Source: Miscanthus floridulus (lineage: Eukaryota; Streptophyta; Magnoliopsida; Poales; Poaceae). Taken from it: 64,000 bases of DNA. Numbering within the stretch: the stretch's first letter is position 1; each line of letters starts with the position of its first letter. The stretch is from contig NC_089593.1 in the NCBI RefSeq assembly GCF_019320115.1, positions 17,654,870 to 17,718,869 of the forward strand, read 5' to 3'. Under the pieces are notes generated by a model. That model searched no databases. It saw only the letters and a list, made by a program, of their open reading frames with translations, and was not told where the DNA came from. Positions 43,696 to 55,480 of the stretch are shown here, piece after piece. The position numbers and the translations under genes were made by a program.

Positions 43696-45700
43696 CGTTG
43701 TACTCCTCCGACGGTCACATATATCTTAATTGATCTTTATCTCACTCTTAATTGATCTCACAATTCCCCCCCTCAAAATATGGCATAAACTTTACTGCCA
43801 TAATTTTGAAAGCCATTCAGAACTCCTGTGAACGAGGAGACACTTATGACTTATTTCATTCACATAATTATGCAAACAAAGTTATTTCTTAATTCGTATG
43901 GGAGTACACTTTCCTCATTCCACTTCAAGAACTCAATAAAGTCATTTATTAGCAGTACTTCTGCAAGTCATGCTTGCATATTTTTCTTATCTTTTGGTTC
44001 GTTTGCAACTTTCTTTTGCCCTTAAACTCATTTCATGTCAAAATGATACTACAAGGAAGGATTTGAATTGTTCATTTTCGATTCAACCTGTCAAGCCTTA
44101 ATCTTTCCCTTTCCTTTCGATCCATGTCTAATGACTCTATTTTAGTGGCCATATTATACATTTAAAATGTGCATTCCACCATTACTAGATTACTCCGCAA
44201 CGAGCTACTTAGTTAGAGTGCCCGCATACGTTCCGCATATGTTTGTAAAGAGTCAGTTAACCGACCCTCCACCTTCTTAAGATTTAGCAATGGTGTGATT
44301 TTGGGATTGCTCCCCATATGGCCCTCAACCCATTGAGTGCTTAATGACCATGACACAATAGAAATGCATGGTCAATGCTAGGATAGCATAAGAGCTACCC
44401 CAAACTTCTCTCGTTGTGCGGGATACACAAAAAAACACATGAGTCATCACAAACTTCTCCCTCTATGTAGGATTTGAATAGCATGAGTACTATGTGAAAA
44501 CTTGTCCCGCCATGCTGGATAATTCCCCATAAGGGACATAAATACCAGAATGAGCTCTCAGGACACAGGAAGTGTTTGAACATTCAATACATCAAATTTA
44601 GAAATAAATCTGAATACTCTGTAACACACATGCTTAATCCAACATTGGTCAAATTAGACATGCATGTTACTTTTTGCAACTCTCATCTTAATGATTGAAG
44701 ATATATATACTATTTATAGTAACGAAAATTTAGTCATGACGACAAAAAAACATTCACTTATACATTATTTTTCGATTAAATCTTCCCTTTGGTTCCAAAT
44801 TAATCAGAAAATTAATAAACTAACAACAGCGGAAACTTTTGTTGAGAGAAAAAATGAATTCATTTTGGCCCAAAACAGTCCAAAACTGGCTTCACTCGAG
44901 CCTTTTCATTCACATAGCGCAGCATTGCAGCCCGTTGGCATGCAACCGAGTAATCTCAAGCGTTGATTGAAACCAACGGTTGTCAATCTTTTCCTCTTGG
45001 GCAAATGCCTTAATTTAACGTTGGTCAAAATTGAAAAAATACAATATTTTTCTACATTAATTCTATATCACCGTTAGGCAAGAATAGAACTAATGCATAG
45101 AAAAAAAACTCATGAATAAACTTATAATATTGTTATCACCAACGTCGGTCAGAAAAATAACAATATCATAATTTAACTTAAAAATATATCACTACTCCTC
45201 TAATTAAATTTCCCCATCGTTTCCAATTTAATTAGAAGATTTAACATAAACATAGCAGCGGAAATTAGAAATAATCTACTTTGAGAAGCATTTCTTTGTC
45301 CTTATCTACTCTCTGAAAATTGATCACCTTGGTGCAAAGTTTATCAGAGATTTAAACTTTAAACTTAAACTCATAAATAAAATTATAATATTGTTATCAT
45401 CAACGTTGGTCAAAAAAATAATAATACTGTAATTTAACTTAAACAAATATGATTGTTCCTCTAATTAAATTTTTTCATTGGTTCCAATTTAATTAGAGGA
45501 TCATAAACATCATCTTTGCAGCGGAAACAAGAAAATTATACTTAAAAAAATATTATGCAGAAGCATCTTTACATACTTAACTACTCTCTGAACAAATTCT
45601 CCCGTTGGTTCAAATTTGTGCAAATATTGATCATCAAAACTCCACAAAAATTCAGCAGAAATTGCTTCTGGAAAATAATAAAACTAAATAAAAAAAATTC
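43696..45700. other. AT-rich non-coding DNA with imperfect repeats
   Basis: Repeats about 265 bp apart at 45108-45270 and 45370-45535 share TTATAATATTGTTATCA, AACGTTGGTCA, CCTCTAATTAAATTT, GGTTCCAATTTAATTAGA and GCAGCGGAAA. A weaker copy lies at about 44780-44840. A purine tract (minus strand GAGGGGGGGAATTGTGAG) occurs at about 43757-43774. This is consistent with the internal region of a non-autonomous LTR element, though no gag or pol is seen. Confidence 0.5.
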
Positions 45701-46345
45701 TTCTCTTTCGGCCCATCAACGAATGAGCGGCCCGTGGCCCAACGCGCGCTGCCGCGCTCCCCCGCGCCGAGGCCACAACCTGGGCCTAGGCCGGGAAAGA
45801 GCTCTCCCGCCTGGGCCAAAACCTGACCAGGTAACTCTTAGCCGTCCATCAGCATCCGACAGCTAGGCGTCGTTCTCGCTGGAACAAAACCGCTACCGGC
45901 CGGCCGCCCCAAACCCTACGTCACACTCTCTCCCTCCCCTTCTCTCTCTCACGCCGCATAGCATCAAGCGGCGATGGTGCGACGACAGTCCGTGACAACT
46001 GGAGAAGGAGTCAGCGCCGCCGCGAGCCCTCTCGCCGGAGTGCGCGCTCCCCAGAGGGAGAGCGCGCCGCCGTCGAGCGGCCCCGTGTCGATGCCCTGAA
46101 CCCGTGCCCGCACGTCGGCGTCTCAGCAATGAGCGGCGGCTCGGGCCTCGCCTTCCCGCGTGACATCGGTGGCCCGCACGCCGATGAGGAGTCATCAAGC
46201 GGCAGCTCAAGGGCAGGTAAGCCCACTGTCTACTTCTCATCTCAGGTTAGGGTTAGGGTTTTGATCCGAATCGAAATTCGTTCATCTCCTTCTAATTTCT
46301 CTTCTTTTCTACCCCAAAACCTAGACCTACGCCCAGGTTAACCTT
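45701..46345. other. GC-rich then AT-rich leader-like region
   Basis: Directly left of a primer-site-like sequence. It contains a short telomere-like GGTTAGGGTTAGGGTTTT at about 46244-46261. ORFs are GC-driven and I support none. Confidence 0.4.
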
Positions 46346-46357
46346 GCTCCGATACCA
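46346..46357 (-). other. Primer-binding-site-like sequence
   Basis: The minus strand reads TGGTATCGGAGC, one base different from the Met-tRNA primer site TGGTATCAGAGC, and adjoins the LTR candidate at 46359. Confidence 0.65.
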
Positions 46358-46358
46358 T

Positions 46359-46780
46359 TGTTAAAATTCTAGGATCATCTAGGAGTAGATCTAGCGGGTT
46401 GACTTCACTAATTTGACATAAACATCATGTAGTTTAATGGTGTGAAAGTTAGAGGGAGAGAGAGGCCCATACCTTCGGTCTTGGTAGAGGAGGAAAGAGT
46501 CACGGCGCAATGCAGATTGCTCTGGAGATCATCACTGACAGCGGCGGAGGTGGAGCTTCCCGTCACTGACAGCATTCCCTCGATCGGTAGGGTTAAGACC
46601 ACGGTGGGGTTGTGGCGGTGATGAACCTTGTTTCTTGAGCCATGGCCCACACCTTCCTTTTATAACGCTGCGCGACGGGGACCCACCAACCATGGGTTGG
46701 TTTGTGCGCCCCCAATTAGGGCGCAAGATCAGGGCCCAACCTCGGTCGTTGGTCCGGGCTGGCTGAGATCAATCCTAACA
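46359..46780 (-). repeat. Candidate short LTR, about 422 bp
   Basis: On the minus strand it starts TGTTAGGATTGATCTCAG and ends CCTAGAATTTTAACA, giving TG...CA ends and a primer site beside it. This start is usual for Ty1/Copia LTRs. The partner LTR is represented only by the related segment 42451-42790, so the element is incomplete. Confidence 0.6.
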
Positions 46781-47560
46781 GGAACAACAAAGCACGTACT
46801 GGGTATTTCAATGTGTCGACAAAAAGCATTTTGTAACTCAAAGAGGAGAATGGACAAAATAGAGGTGGGATACAGAGGCCTCTAGAACACATGGCATAGG
46901 AAGCAGACCGGGAATGGCTCCATGGGTTAGGTACTGAACATGCCTAGCTCCTATGGGAAAGACTAAAGCGCTAGTTCAGACAGCGGATGAGGAGATCGAA
47001 CCTCAGTCATCTTGCGGCCATGGCACACTTTTTTAGATCAAAAGGCTTATATAGGCTTTATTTAAAAGAATAGGTTTGAATCCAAATCTTTCACTAGGGT
47101 TATCAGTTTTACATGGTGGGTGAATCAAAATGACTCCCACAACAATCTTAACCGTAGATAAACTTATTCAACAACTCTAACAACCCAAAATGCCCACCAC
47201 AAAAATAGCCTACTAAAAGGAACAACACTTGTGCAACCAGGCTGCAAACATATCCTACAAACTCTCCTAATCTTGCCCTCTTTTTACGTCTGCAACCCCC
47301 ACTACACATACACCCCAACTTCAACTTGCCAAGTGAGGCCTCGGCCGGCTGATAATGAAAGGAAGGAAAGTTACAAAAAAAACTTCAGCTTGCCAATAAT
47401 GAGCTCGTCTACCCTCCTCAGTGACTTCAGCTACAGAAGCACCCTCAAAGAAAAGTTCAATTGCATTGCAGTCTTGTAGATTACCGCCACCGACGACACA
47501 ATCCTTTGTTGAAGGGTCGGACCCAGTACATAAGGAGCGGGGCACGTGCCCCAACTCAAA
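46781..47560. other. No gene identified
   Basis: Mixed-composition DNA between the LTR candidate and the LINE remnant. Minus-strand open frames (for example 47321-47554) have no motif I recognise. Confidence 0.4.
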
Positions 47561-47569
47561 TTCTGGGTT

Positions 47570-48060
47570 TTCAAAGAAAATATACGTTCTTTTGTGTAGC
47601 TATAAAGGTCCATCAGTAACAGGCGCCACTCAAATTTTATGCTAGTTCTGCCCTTGCTTTGTTGTTGAAAACGACGTCGTTTCTTGTTTTCCATAAAGTC
47701 CACAGAGCTCCTGCACACACAAAGAGAATAATACTTATTAGCCCCATCTTGCCTGTTCCAGCACATCAACAAACAGATCATCCACACTTGTGGGGGATTT
47801 CACCCCGTTAAAAGACACCAAAAAAATGACCAAACAAAAGAATCAGTCAGGCATTGGAAAAGAATATGATCAATGGTTGCTGGCTGGTCACTCTGTACTA
47901 GCAGACCCTGACCACTTTGTTTTCATTAGCTGAACCCACACTAGATTTTATCATTCACATCCATCCAAAGAAATGTTCTCACTTTGATTGAGATTTTGCA
48001 TTTCCAAATCTCAACCATCTTCCAGTCTTTGACACCTCTAAAGGTCATCATCTTTTATAG
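47570..48060 (-). pseudogene. LINE ORF2 C-terminal remnant (zf-RVT region)
   Basis: On the minus strand the translated fragments read VKDWKMVEIWKCKISIKVR, TFFWMDVNDKI, then a DHILFQC-like segment, and finally LWKTRNDVVFNN. This is the order of the zinc-binding region after the reverse transcriptase in plant LINEs (W-K..K.PLKVK-F.W ... HL-F-C ... W..RN...F). Stops and frame changes are frequent. The RT domain itself is absent. It may also come from a host gene family that captured this domain. Confidence 0.6.
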
Positions 48061-48400
48061 AGATACAGCGGAATACTTTCTAGGTTATTCTAGCCCCCAA
48101 CAAACCTCATCTTTACCTGGACTTAGGTTAATATCACTCAATATCATCTCCACATGCATCCACTCACTTTCATCTTCCAGTCACTGCACATTGTCTAAAT
48201 CCCATTCCTCAGGGCTTAGGCGGCCAATGGTGCCGGTTAGCCTGGCTCCGCGCCCCAGCATGCCGCCCCGCAAGGCCGCATAGGCCCCCTAGTGTCTGAC
48301 AACAGTATTGCAAGAGCAGCCCTAACTGATATTTCTCTAATTCTTATTCTCTATATAATATCTACAATTTTCTAATTCCAAGTTTCCAGCCCTTCCGTAG
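48061..48400. other. No gene identified
   Basis: AT-rich to mixed DNA. I see no coding or structural RNA signal. Confidence 0.4.
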
Positions 48401-49735
48401 ACTACATATGGTGCTTGTCGCTACTAAAATTTGGCTAGTCCTGGGTCCAGCACTGTGCGGGACACCTCGTGAGGGAAACGAAGTGGTTAAAAGGGAGGAG
48501 GGTTGGATGTGGACCATTCCTAACAGGGTGTCCGTTTCGTCTGGACACGTGTAGGTGGGCCTCGATGCCCGAACGGCCCAACAGGAGACACTGCCATCCG
48601 CACGGAAACTAAAATAAAAATCGCCGCTCTCACCTTCTACTCGAATCGATGTTGTTTCTCCATCCATTCTCGAACCAACTCTCAGCGCCCGCGTCGCCAC
48701 GGCTTGCTCCACCGTGATCGCACTGCCGCGCCCACGCCGCCGTGGCCGCAATGCAGCGGTGTGCTACACCACGCCCGAGCACCGCCGCCTGCTTTCCAGT
48801 CTCCCCACCGCCACTCACCACTCGCCGCCGAGTCCTTCGAGCCGACACGGCGTGGTCCATGGCGACAGCTCCGGCACGACGTTCTTCACCACGACCAGCC
48901 GCTTGCCTGCCGCCATCCTCCCTCTCCACTGCACCCGAGCGCCGCTTGCTGGCTACCGCAGTTCCCTACGAGGTAGGCCATGGCTGCCGGCGGCGCCATA
49001 TTTTGTTTCAGGTGCGTTTCAAAAGTTGTTTCCACGTGTTTCATCTGTATGGTGTATATGTTGCAATTGACTACATACGTATGTTGCAAGTATATGTTTC
49101 AAGTGTTTCAGTTGTTTCATACGTATGTTTCACGCGTTTTATCTGTATGTTTCATGTGTTTCATGTTGATGTTGCAAAAGGATCTGATGTTGCATATATT
49201 ACAATGGCTATACACGTATGTTTCAAGTGTATATTCCACATGTTTCATCTATTTTAGACGTATACTGCAAATGTATGTTCCAAATGTTTCAGCTGTTTCA
49301 GACAAATGTTTCATGTGTTTCATCTAAATGTTGCAATAACTATACTAGTATGTTTCACTAGTATACTGCATATGTTGCAATGGTCAGACGAATGTTGCAG
49401 AGGAGATGAGACGTTAGGACAGGAGACGGGGTGCAGTCGAGACAAAGCATGGCAGAGGATGGGGGCGCGCAGGGATGGCGCCGCGGCGAGGGGAGGAGCG
49501 CGGCGTGGTAGGGGAGGAGCGTGGCATGGCATGGGAAGGAGCGCGCCGGGCTTGATGCTCGGGGCACAACAGGGATGGGATCGATTCGCGGATGGTTTGA
49601 CGCGTGACACGATTCGCTGGCACCGGATCTGATGCGAGCGCAGGGGAGGGGGGCATCCGATGCGAAGCGGTTGCAGGCGTCGAAGCTACGTCCAGACACA
49701 GGCCTAGGGCCAGACATCCGGGCGCTAATCATGCC
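48401..49735. repeat. Grass repeat with a TGTTTCA/TGTTGCA array
   Basis: A GC-rich left part (48640-48980) leads into 49005-49400, where variants of ATGTTTCA-AGTGTTTCA and ATGTTGCAA recur some twenty times in irregular spacing. A GC-rich right part follows, ending near AGACATCCGGGCGCTAA. Related arrays are common in grass genomes, but I cannot assign the class or exact ends. Open frames through it change with the array and are not supported as genes. Confidence 0.55.
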
Positions 49736-49743
49736 ATTTAACT

Positions 49744-50445
49744 ATGTACATGGTAACTCAAATGTCCCATGATGTGCGCGTCAGCTGCACGTCCGCACGA
49801 TGTTTTGGTGCGGACCATTCGCTCCGAATTGTTTTCGGTCAACGTAGTCTGATCGAGAACTTGAGATGCCTACGAAGGACGTTGATATCGGCTAGGATTT
49901 GGGTGCCATACTATTGCAAAATTACTGTGGTGCTACAGACTCTGAAACAAAGCCCCGGACTAATCCGACTCGATAGATCAGCAGCTTCGTGTTGGGCTCG
50001 AACACTATTCCGCGTGGCTACACGCCTCCACCAAAGCAGCATTAGTGCGTTACGTATCGCCTCTCGGCTTCCGATGTTCGCCTGTGGCGTTCCTGGTGCG
50101 TCTCTCGCTCGATCCATGGAAACACGGCCGGGAGCGCGCGCGCACCTCGCCGTGGTGGCACACGCGCGTCTTCATCCGGGGGTGGTCTCCATCCCGCCCA
50201 AGACCATCAAGAGCAGCCTACAGATGACGACGACCTCGCCGCAGCTCCCGGTGCCGTGCCTCATGGTCATGCCTCCGAGGCCGCAGCTCTCCAAGCCTAG
50301 CCGCGCGGACGCCGGCGGCGAGACACAGGACGCGGACATGATCGGAGCGGCCAGCCGCGACGACCACGAGAAGCCTCTTCGCCCGCTTGAAGCCGACGAG
50401 CTCTATGACGGCGACGGTGGCAACGAGACCGGCCGGGACAGATAG
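49744..50445 (+). CDS. Hypothetical ORF, doubtful
   Basis: An open frame of 233 codons. The first half looks non-coding. The second half (from about 50224) reads MTTTSPQLPVPCLMVMPPRP and then an acidic stretch with DADMIGAASRDDHEKPLRP and ELYDGDGGNETG. The D-M-I-x-x-A-S-R-D-D pattern is weakly like the N-terminal region of HD-ZIP IV proteins, but no homeodomain follows. It could be a 5' gene fragment, since the downstream DNA (from 50450) has no continuation I can see. Confidence 0.25.
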   Translation: MYMVTQMSHDVRVSCTSARCFGADHSLRIVFGQRSLIENLRCLRRTLISARIWVPYYCKITVVLQTLKQSPGLIRLDRSAASCWARTLFRVATRLHQSSISALRIASRLPMFACGVPGASLARSMETRPGARAHLAVVAHARLHPGVVSIPPKTIKSSLQMTTTSPQLPVPCLMVMPPRPQLSKPSRADAGGETQDADMIGAASRDDHEKPLRPLEADELYDGDGGNETGRDR

Positions 50446-50679
50446 CAATGAGATGGGCAAGCAGCAACTGCAGGCCACCATGGACGTCGGGACCGAGCTT
50501 AATTCCTCGTCCTAGCTAGGCTCGCCGCCTGGCCGGTGCACGCTTGCATTGCCTACGTTCAGGGTCCGCGTTCCGTAGCTGCATCAGAGGTGGGCGCCGT
50601 GCCTGATGCTTAGCAATATTACGTAACACCGAGTATTCGATCCGTTTCAAACATGGGAATTTCGTGTTATTCATATAGG

Positions 50680-50803
50680 AATTAACAATTTCTTGTTAAG
50701 CTTAAAGTATTCGCGCAAAATTTCTTGTTAAGCTAGAGAGTAATTAACAATTTCTTGTTAAGCTTAAAGTATTCATGCAAAATTTATTGTCAAGTTAGTG
50801 ATA
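50680..50803. repeat. Tandem duplication, 62 bp x 2
   Basis: AATTAACAATTTCTTGTTAAGCTTAAAGTATTC repeats at 50680-50741 and 50742-50803 with a few differences. The TTCTTGTTAAGC motif also recurs inside each unit. Non-coding. Confidence 0.85.
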
Positions 50804-50806
50804 TAT

Positions 50807-51007
50807 TCTCTCCGTTCTGAAATAAATACACATCTCATTTATAATTTTTTTTAAGATTTGATAAAATACATATATAAAAGAACTAATATCTATGATGTGA
50901 ATAAGTATCATTATATTTGTTGTGGAACATCTATTTCAAATATTGATATTATTTTCTCCATATTTCTTGATAAGCGAGATGTACACCTATTTTGGTATAG
51001 ACGAAGT
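50807..51007. mobile_element. Stowaway-like MITE, diverged
   Basis: About 200 bp, AT-rich. The left end reads CTCTCCGTTCTGAAATAAATAC..CATCTC and the right end, on the opposite strand, CTTCGTCTATACCAAAATAGGTG..CATCTC. These resemble CTCCCTCCGTT Stowaway termini. The TA target duplication is not clear. Confidence 0.5.
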
Positions 51008-51089
51008 GTAAGTGTTAGATGTCCATGTATTAGTTTGGGCAGCAGCTCCCTATTTGGCTATTTTATCTCTCTTTGATATTGTATACATG

Positions 51090-51092
<3 letters not shown>

Positions 51093-51154
<62 letters not shown>
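51093..51154. repeat. (AT)n microsatellite
   Basis: About 62 bp of uninterrupted AT dinucleotides. It is likely to vary in length and to be slippery for polymerases. Confidence 0.98.
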
Positions 51155-51157
<3 letters not shown>

Positions 51158-51270
51158 GAGAAAGAAAATTTATCTTTGATTTTAATATGAAAATCGGTAT
51201 GTTCGCCTCGACATACATATACGTGGTTTCTTTGATGATCAGTGACACACATCACAATGTAGGATATACA

Positions 51271-51480
51271 CACTACCGGATACAGGTGCTTCTCGGCAAA
51301 GGCCCAAAAACACTCGGCAAAGCGTTTGCCAAGTGTTACACTCGGTAAAGCGTTTGCCGAGTGACACTCGCCAAACGTTTTAACGGCAAAGAGTTTTTTG
51401 CCGAGTGTCAATCGTCGGGTACTCGGCAAAGACTATGTTGAGTCCCAAAGAACACTCGGCAAACATTTTTCGGGGAAAAA
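51271..51480 (+). mobile_element. CACTA element terminus with subterminal repeats
   Basis: Begins CACTACCGGATACAGG and contains about eight copies of ACTCGGCAAA or its complement TTTGCCGAGTG. This is the layout of a second CACTA family, different from the one ending at 41053. No matching opposite end is found before the window ends, so the remainder is lost or beyond detection. Confidence 0.8.
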
Positions 51481-52380
51481 ACAAGTTGTCGGCGGCACCA
51501 CCACGCCGCCGCCGACGGGGACGCCACCACCACCATGCCCTACCGCCGGCCACCACCGCAGCCACCGGCCGGATCCAGGAGAGGGAGGGCCGGATCCGGC
51601 CGGGTGAAGAAGGGGGAGGGGAGGGGCGCCGGCGGGGGAGAAGAAGGGGGAGGGCGTGGATCTGCTCGGTCGTCGGCGGTAAAGGATTTGGCCAGATCCG
51701 GGGGTGAAGGAGAGGGGTCGCGCCCGCCGTGTCTATGAAGAGGGAGAGGGAGGAGCGGTGGCGCTGCTCGGGTAGGGGAGGAGTGGCGGCGCTACTCGGG
51801 GAGGGGAGGAGCCCCCGCGCTGAGTCGTAGAGGGAGAGGCGCGGCGCTAAGTCGCGAGGTGCTGAAAGGAGAAAGTGAGGGAGGGGGAACGGCGCTGAAA
51901 GTTATGAGTTAAGGAGAAAATTTGACAACCTTTTATTTTTTAAAAAGTTTTTTTATCAAACTGTTGGAGGAGTTTTTTTCTCTCTTTTTACTAAAAATTA
52001 AAAATAGAGAGTTGTTTTACAAAACTGCTGAAGATGCTCTAAGTAGCAGTTAACTTATATGCAAATATAGAGGACTATTACTTTAGATTATTCTGAATTT
52101 TTATAATGGCGGGGATGGTACTTTAGATGTAAATTGATGGACATACTTTATATTATTTTTATAATGATATAGGTGAGTCATTTATATAAAGAATTAGGGT
52201 TACTTTAGATTATTTATTATAATGAAAAAGGTAGATAATTTGAAGAAAAAAAACAGAATATATCTATGCTATTATTATAAATTATGTTTAGAGTATACCG
52301 AATTAATGTCAAGATGCTTTGTTTTATTTAGAATGTATTGTAGAGATTGTAATAACAGTAAGATTGTGTACGTTCGGCAT
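51481..52380. other. GC-rich then AT-rich DNA, no supported gene
   Basis: 51490-51900 is rich in GGAGGGG and CCGCC and may be the interior of the CACTA element. Its open frames are compositional. 51950-52380 is AT-rich with nothing recognisable. Confidence 0.4.
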
Positions 52381-53339
52381 AAATTTTAGTTTGAAACATT
52401 CCTATATTTCAAACATAAATGTTGTTTGAACCCTGTTGTGTTGTAACAAGTAGGTTGGTTAATATGATGAACATTAAATTCCTCGAGTGTTTCCATTTTG
52501 ATGCTGAGTGAAGACGACCCATCACGAGTTTCCGGTGAATCGCTCGGTGTATTAAGTGAAACAGCACCTAAAAGAAAGTACAGAAACATGGGGTTTTAAA
52601 GAGTGAGAAATTATTAACATGAAGTAGGCCAACGTACGTCATCCAATTCATCTCCATACATGAAGTTCCGAAATCAATACTCTCGGAGCTAAACATGTAC
52701 TCGCAGAACAAGAACTCATGAACTATGCTGCTGATACATGATCTCCTTATTTATTCATGAAAATACAATGTACTTCTGTCTTTTATTTTATTTTTTTAGA
52801 GAGAGCGCTTCTGGAAACGTGACCGGGGTGCATTGTCGTTACAGGGATTTAAAAAAAAAACAGTACGTTCCCTGAGCCAACTGGGCCGTGCACTAAAACT
52901 TGCGAAATTAGGCTGGGCTGTGCAACTGGTATGTGGGCTTATATATGTTCACCTTTTATACTGGGCCGTGTGGGTATATTAGGAGGTGAAAGAACCCATA
53001 GCATTCACTTCGGCCCAGACACTACCACGATGATGAAGGGCCTTAGCTCGGGTTAGCATGCCTTATATAGGAGTAGGATCAACTCCCTTCTACAAATATA
53101 CTAGCTAGGAACAAAGCATGACCGTACCATGAGTGTGTGGATTTTTTTGGTTGCCAGCCATACTTCAACCTAGACATGTTTGATCAAGTTGGCAAGTGTT
53201 TAGTTAGTAATTAAACTTAGGTAAGTAATTTTCTTTTGTGCTCCACGTGTTATAGAGTAAAAAAGTATGACAAGATTCCCTTAGTGCGCTGATTCACACA
53301 TGATTAATTAAGGTGAGTTTGTTTCAGGAACATTACTTC
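52381..53339. other. No firm gene; possible exon on the minus strand
   Basis: A minus-strand stretch around 52460-52570 reads SLNTPSDSPETRDGSSSLSI and could be an exon of an unknown gene, but no partner exons are recognised. 52890-53030 has repeated TGGGCC/GGCCCA motifs such as occur in plant promoters. Confidence 0.25.
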
Positions 53340-53580
53340 ATTCTCTATTCTAAAATGTAAGGTGCTTTAGTTTTGTATTAATTCAGACTTTGTAGCTTTG
53401 ACCTTGTTTATTAAAACAAGAGACACCAACACATAGAACATTAAGTTAATTAGTTCTATTAAATCTACCATAACATATATGCTTTTATTTGGTCTTATGA
53501 ATATATGTCAATATATTTTTCCTACAAATTTGGCCAAAATTAGAGAAGTTTAATTTAAGACCAAACTAAACACCTTTTTT
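53340..53580. mobile_element. Degenerate MITE-like segment
   Basis: The left side has TTCTAAAATGTAAGGTGCTTT and the right side AAATTTGGCCAAAATTAGAG, with AT-rich DNA between, similar to old Stowaway copies. The ends are not exact. Confidence 0.3.
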
Positions 53581-54330
53581 TTGAACGGGGAGAGAGCAAA
53601 TGACAAGAGCACCTTCCTCCTCTCTTGGGCCATGCAAGCACCTCATGTAACCAAAGGAAAGATATGAATTTCGTCATGGCGGTCCACCGACCAGGACGAC
53701 AAAGTGTGGAGAAAGAACGTGTTATCAGGTAACATACATGAAGGCTCCTTTTGCTACCATATCCAAGATTGTAGATCGAACCAAGACACTGGCCATCAAC
53801 ACGCACCTTTTTATTTGGTGCCCACATGCCTTGCCGCGTGCAGCCCATACTGCATGTACAAAAGCTTGCGTTGCATTTTATTTCCAGGACCGACACGGCC
53901 ACGTTAGCATACATGTTTTCAGCTAAGCCAGGGCCAATGCGCGCAATCGTGTGCCCTGATATCTTTAGCCTATCTACCCAAAAACATTGAATCATTAACG
54001 TAACATGCATGCATATGCAATCTCGAGCAATCAGGGCCCGGCAGAAATCTAACTTCAGAAAGAAATTGCACAGTTCCGCTCTTTCTCTGTTGCGCGCGCG
54101 GTCCTATGCATAATTTGGTACCATTCAAACTCTACAAAATTCGAAGCGTTTTTGAAAACCTTGCCGTTGGTCGATCTCTGACATGAAAGTTATATAGGTA
54201 GGCTTGTCTTTGAGAAATATTCTTTGAAATTTTAATTTACATAAGTACGCATAGAAAGCCTATTGATGGTCAACGTTACATATTGAAAGCAACAAAGGGT
54301 AAAAAGCAGAGCATGTATTGCATACAAATA
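53581..54330. other. No supported gene
   Basis: A minus-strand frame of 151 codons (53555-54010) runs through this DNA but has no motif I recognise and overlaps the MITE-like segment, so I do not call it. Confidence 0.35.
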
Positions 54331-54577
54331 CATTCTCCCTCAGTCTAAAAGAACCGCAACGCCTCATTTCTCGATGGATCAAGATTTTTTTAGGCTTGAC
54401 TACGTATATAAAAAATAATAAGTATCAATATTATTTTGTTGGGTGGGTCAATCAATTTATTATGAAAGTATATCACATCAGAAATATTAGTATTTTTTAT
54501 AAATATTGGATCAAACTAAAAAGTTTTGACTTCTCGAGATGCAAAGACGCAATTTATTTTGAGATGGTGGGAATAGA
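54331..54577. mobile_element. Stowaway-like MITE
   Basis: The left end CTCCCTCAGTCTAAAAGAACCG and right end (opposite strand) TTCCCACCATCTCAAAATAAATTGCG are imperfect inverted repeats of the Stowaway CTCCCTC type. About 247 bp, AT-rich and non-coding. Confidence 0.55.
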
Positions 54578-54634
54578 ACTTTATCAGAGGAAGCATGCAG
54601 CACAAGTGTTAATAATCTATTGGAGTGTGTGTTA

Positions 54635-54980
54635 GGGCTTGTTTGGTTCCTACAGTACCTCTTAAAATTCCTGTCACATCGAATGTTTGGACACATACAT
54701 TGAGTATTAAATATAGACTAATTACGAAACTAATTGCACAACTTGTGACTAATTTGCGAGACGAATCTTTTAAGCCTAATTAGTCCATGATTTGACAACG
54801 TGGTGCTACAGTAAACATGTGCTAATGACAGATTAATTAGGCTTAAAAAAATCATCTCGCAAATTAGCCTTCATCTATGTAATTGGTTTTATAATTAATC
54901 TATATTTAATGCTCCTTATTAGCATCTAAATATTCGATGTGACATGAATTTTAGGAGCGACTAAAGAACCAAACACCCCC
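54635..54980. mobile_element. Tourist-like MITE (PIF/Harbinger type)
   Basis: 346 bp with ends GGGCTTGTTTGGTTCC and GAACCAAACACCCCC as inverted repeats. It is flanked by TTA at 54632-54634 and 54981-54983, the 3-bp target duplication of PIF/Harbinger elements. The interior holds the inverted AATTAGGCTTAAAA..TAAGCCTAATTAG motifs seen in this common grass family. Confidence 0.92.
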
Positions 54981-55152
54981 TTAGATCCAAGTTCAATGAA
55001 GGATCATCATTATCTCTCTTTTTCTTATCATCCCACCCTGCATTTCTCTTCATCATCTTCTACACCACACCACATGTACACTTCCCCACTGCGTCGGGCT
55101 ACCAATCTCAGGTGGCCCCCAAACACCGCCCTCGATCACCTCCATCGCTAAT

Positions 55153-55480
55153 CCTAGCATTTTTTCTGACTTTGAGGTTGAGCGCCCCAGCCTCCACCAC
55201 TTCTTTGCTGGCTTCGAGCAACGCTCTGCCACTAACACTAATCCGAGTCGTCATCTCCCTCTCCACCCGACACCTCTATGACCAGCAACGCCCAATTAGC
55301 ATTTCTTACCATCCAACCTAGCATTTTTTCTGACTTTGAGGTTGAGCGCCCCAGCCTCCACCACTTCTTTGCTGGCTTCGGGCAGTGCTCTGCCGCTAAC
55401 ACTAATCCGAGTCATCATCTCCCTCTCCACCCGACACCTCTATGACCAGCAGCGCCCAATTAGCCTTTCTTACCATCCAA
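55153..55480. repeat. Tandem duplication, 164 bp x 2
   Basis: Units 55153-55316 and 55317-55480 both begin CCTAGCATTTTTTCTGACTT or a close variant and end CTTACCATCCAA. They differ at only a few positions, so the duplication is recent relative to the surrounding decay. Confidence 0.92.

Noticed and set aside
46244..46261. Telomere-like repeat
   Set aside because: Only about two and a half TTAGGG-type units. Telo-box-like sequence of this length is common in plant leaders and does not indicate an interstitial telomere.
51091..51429. 112-codon minus-strand ORF next to the AT repeat
   Set aside because: Much of it is the IYIYIY translation of the (AT)n tract, and the rest overlaps the CACTA terminus.
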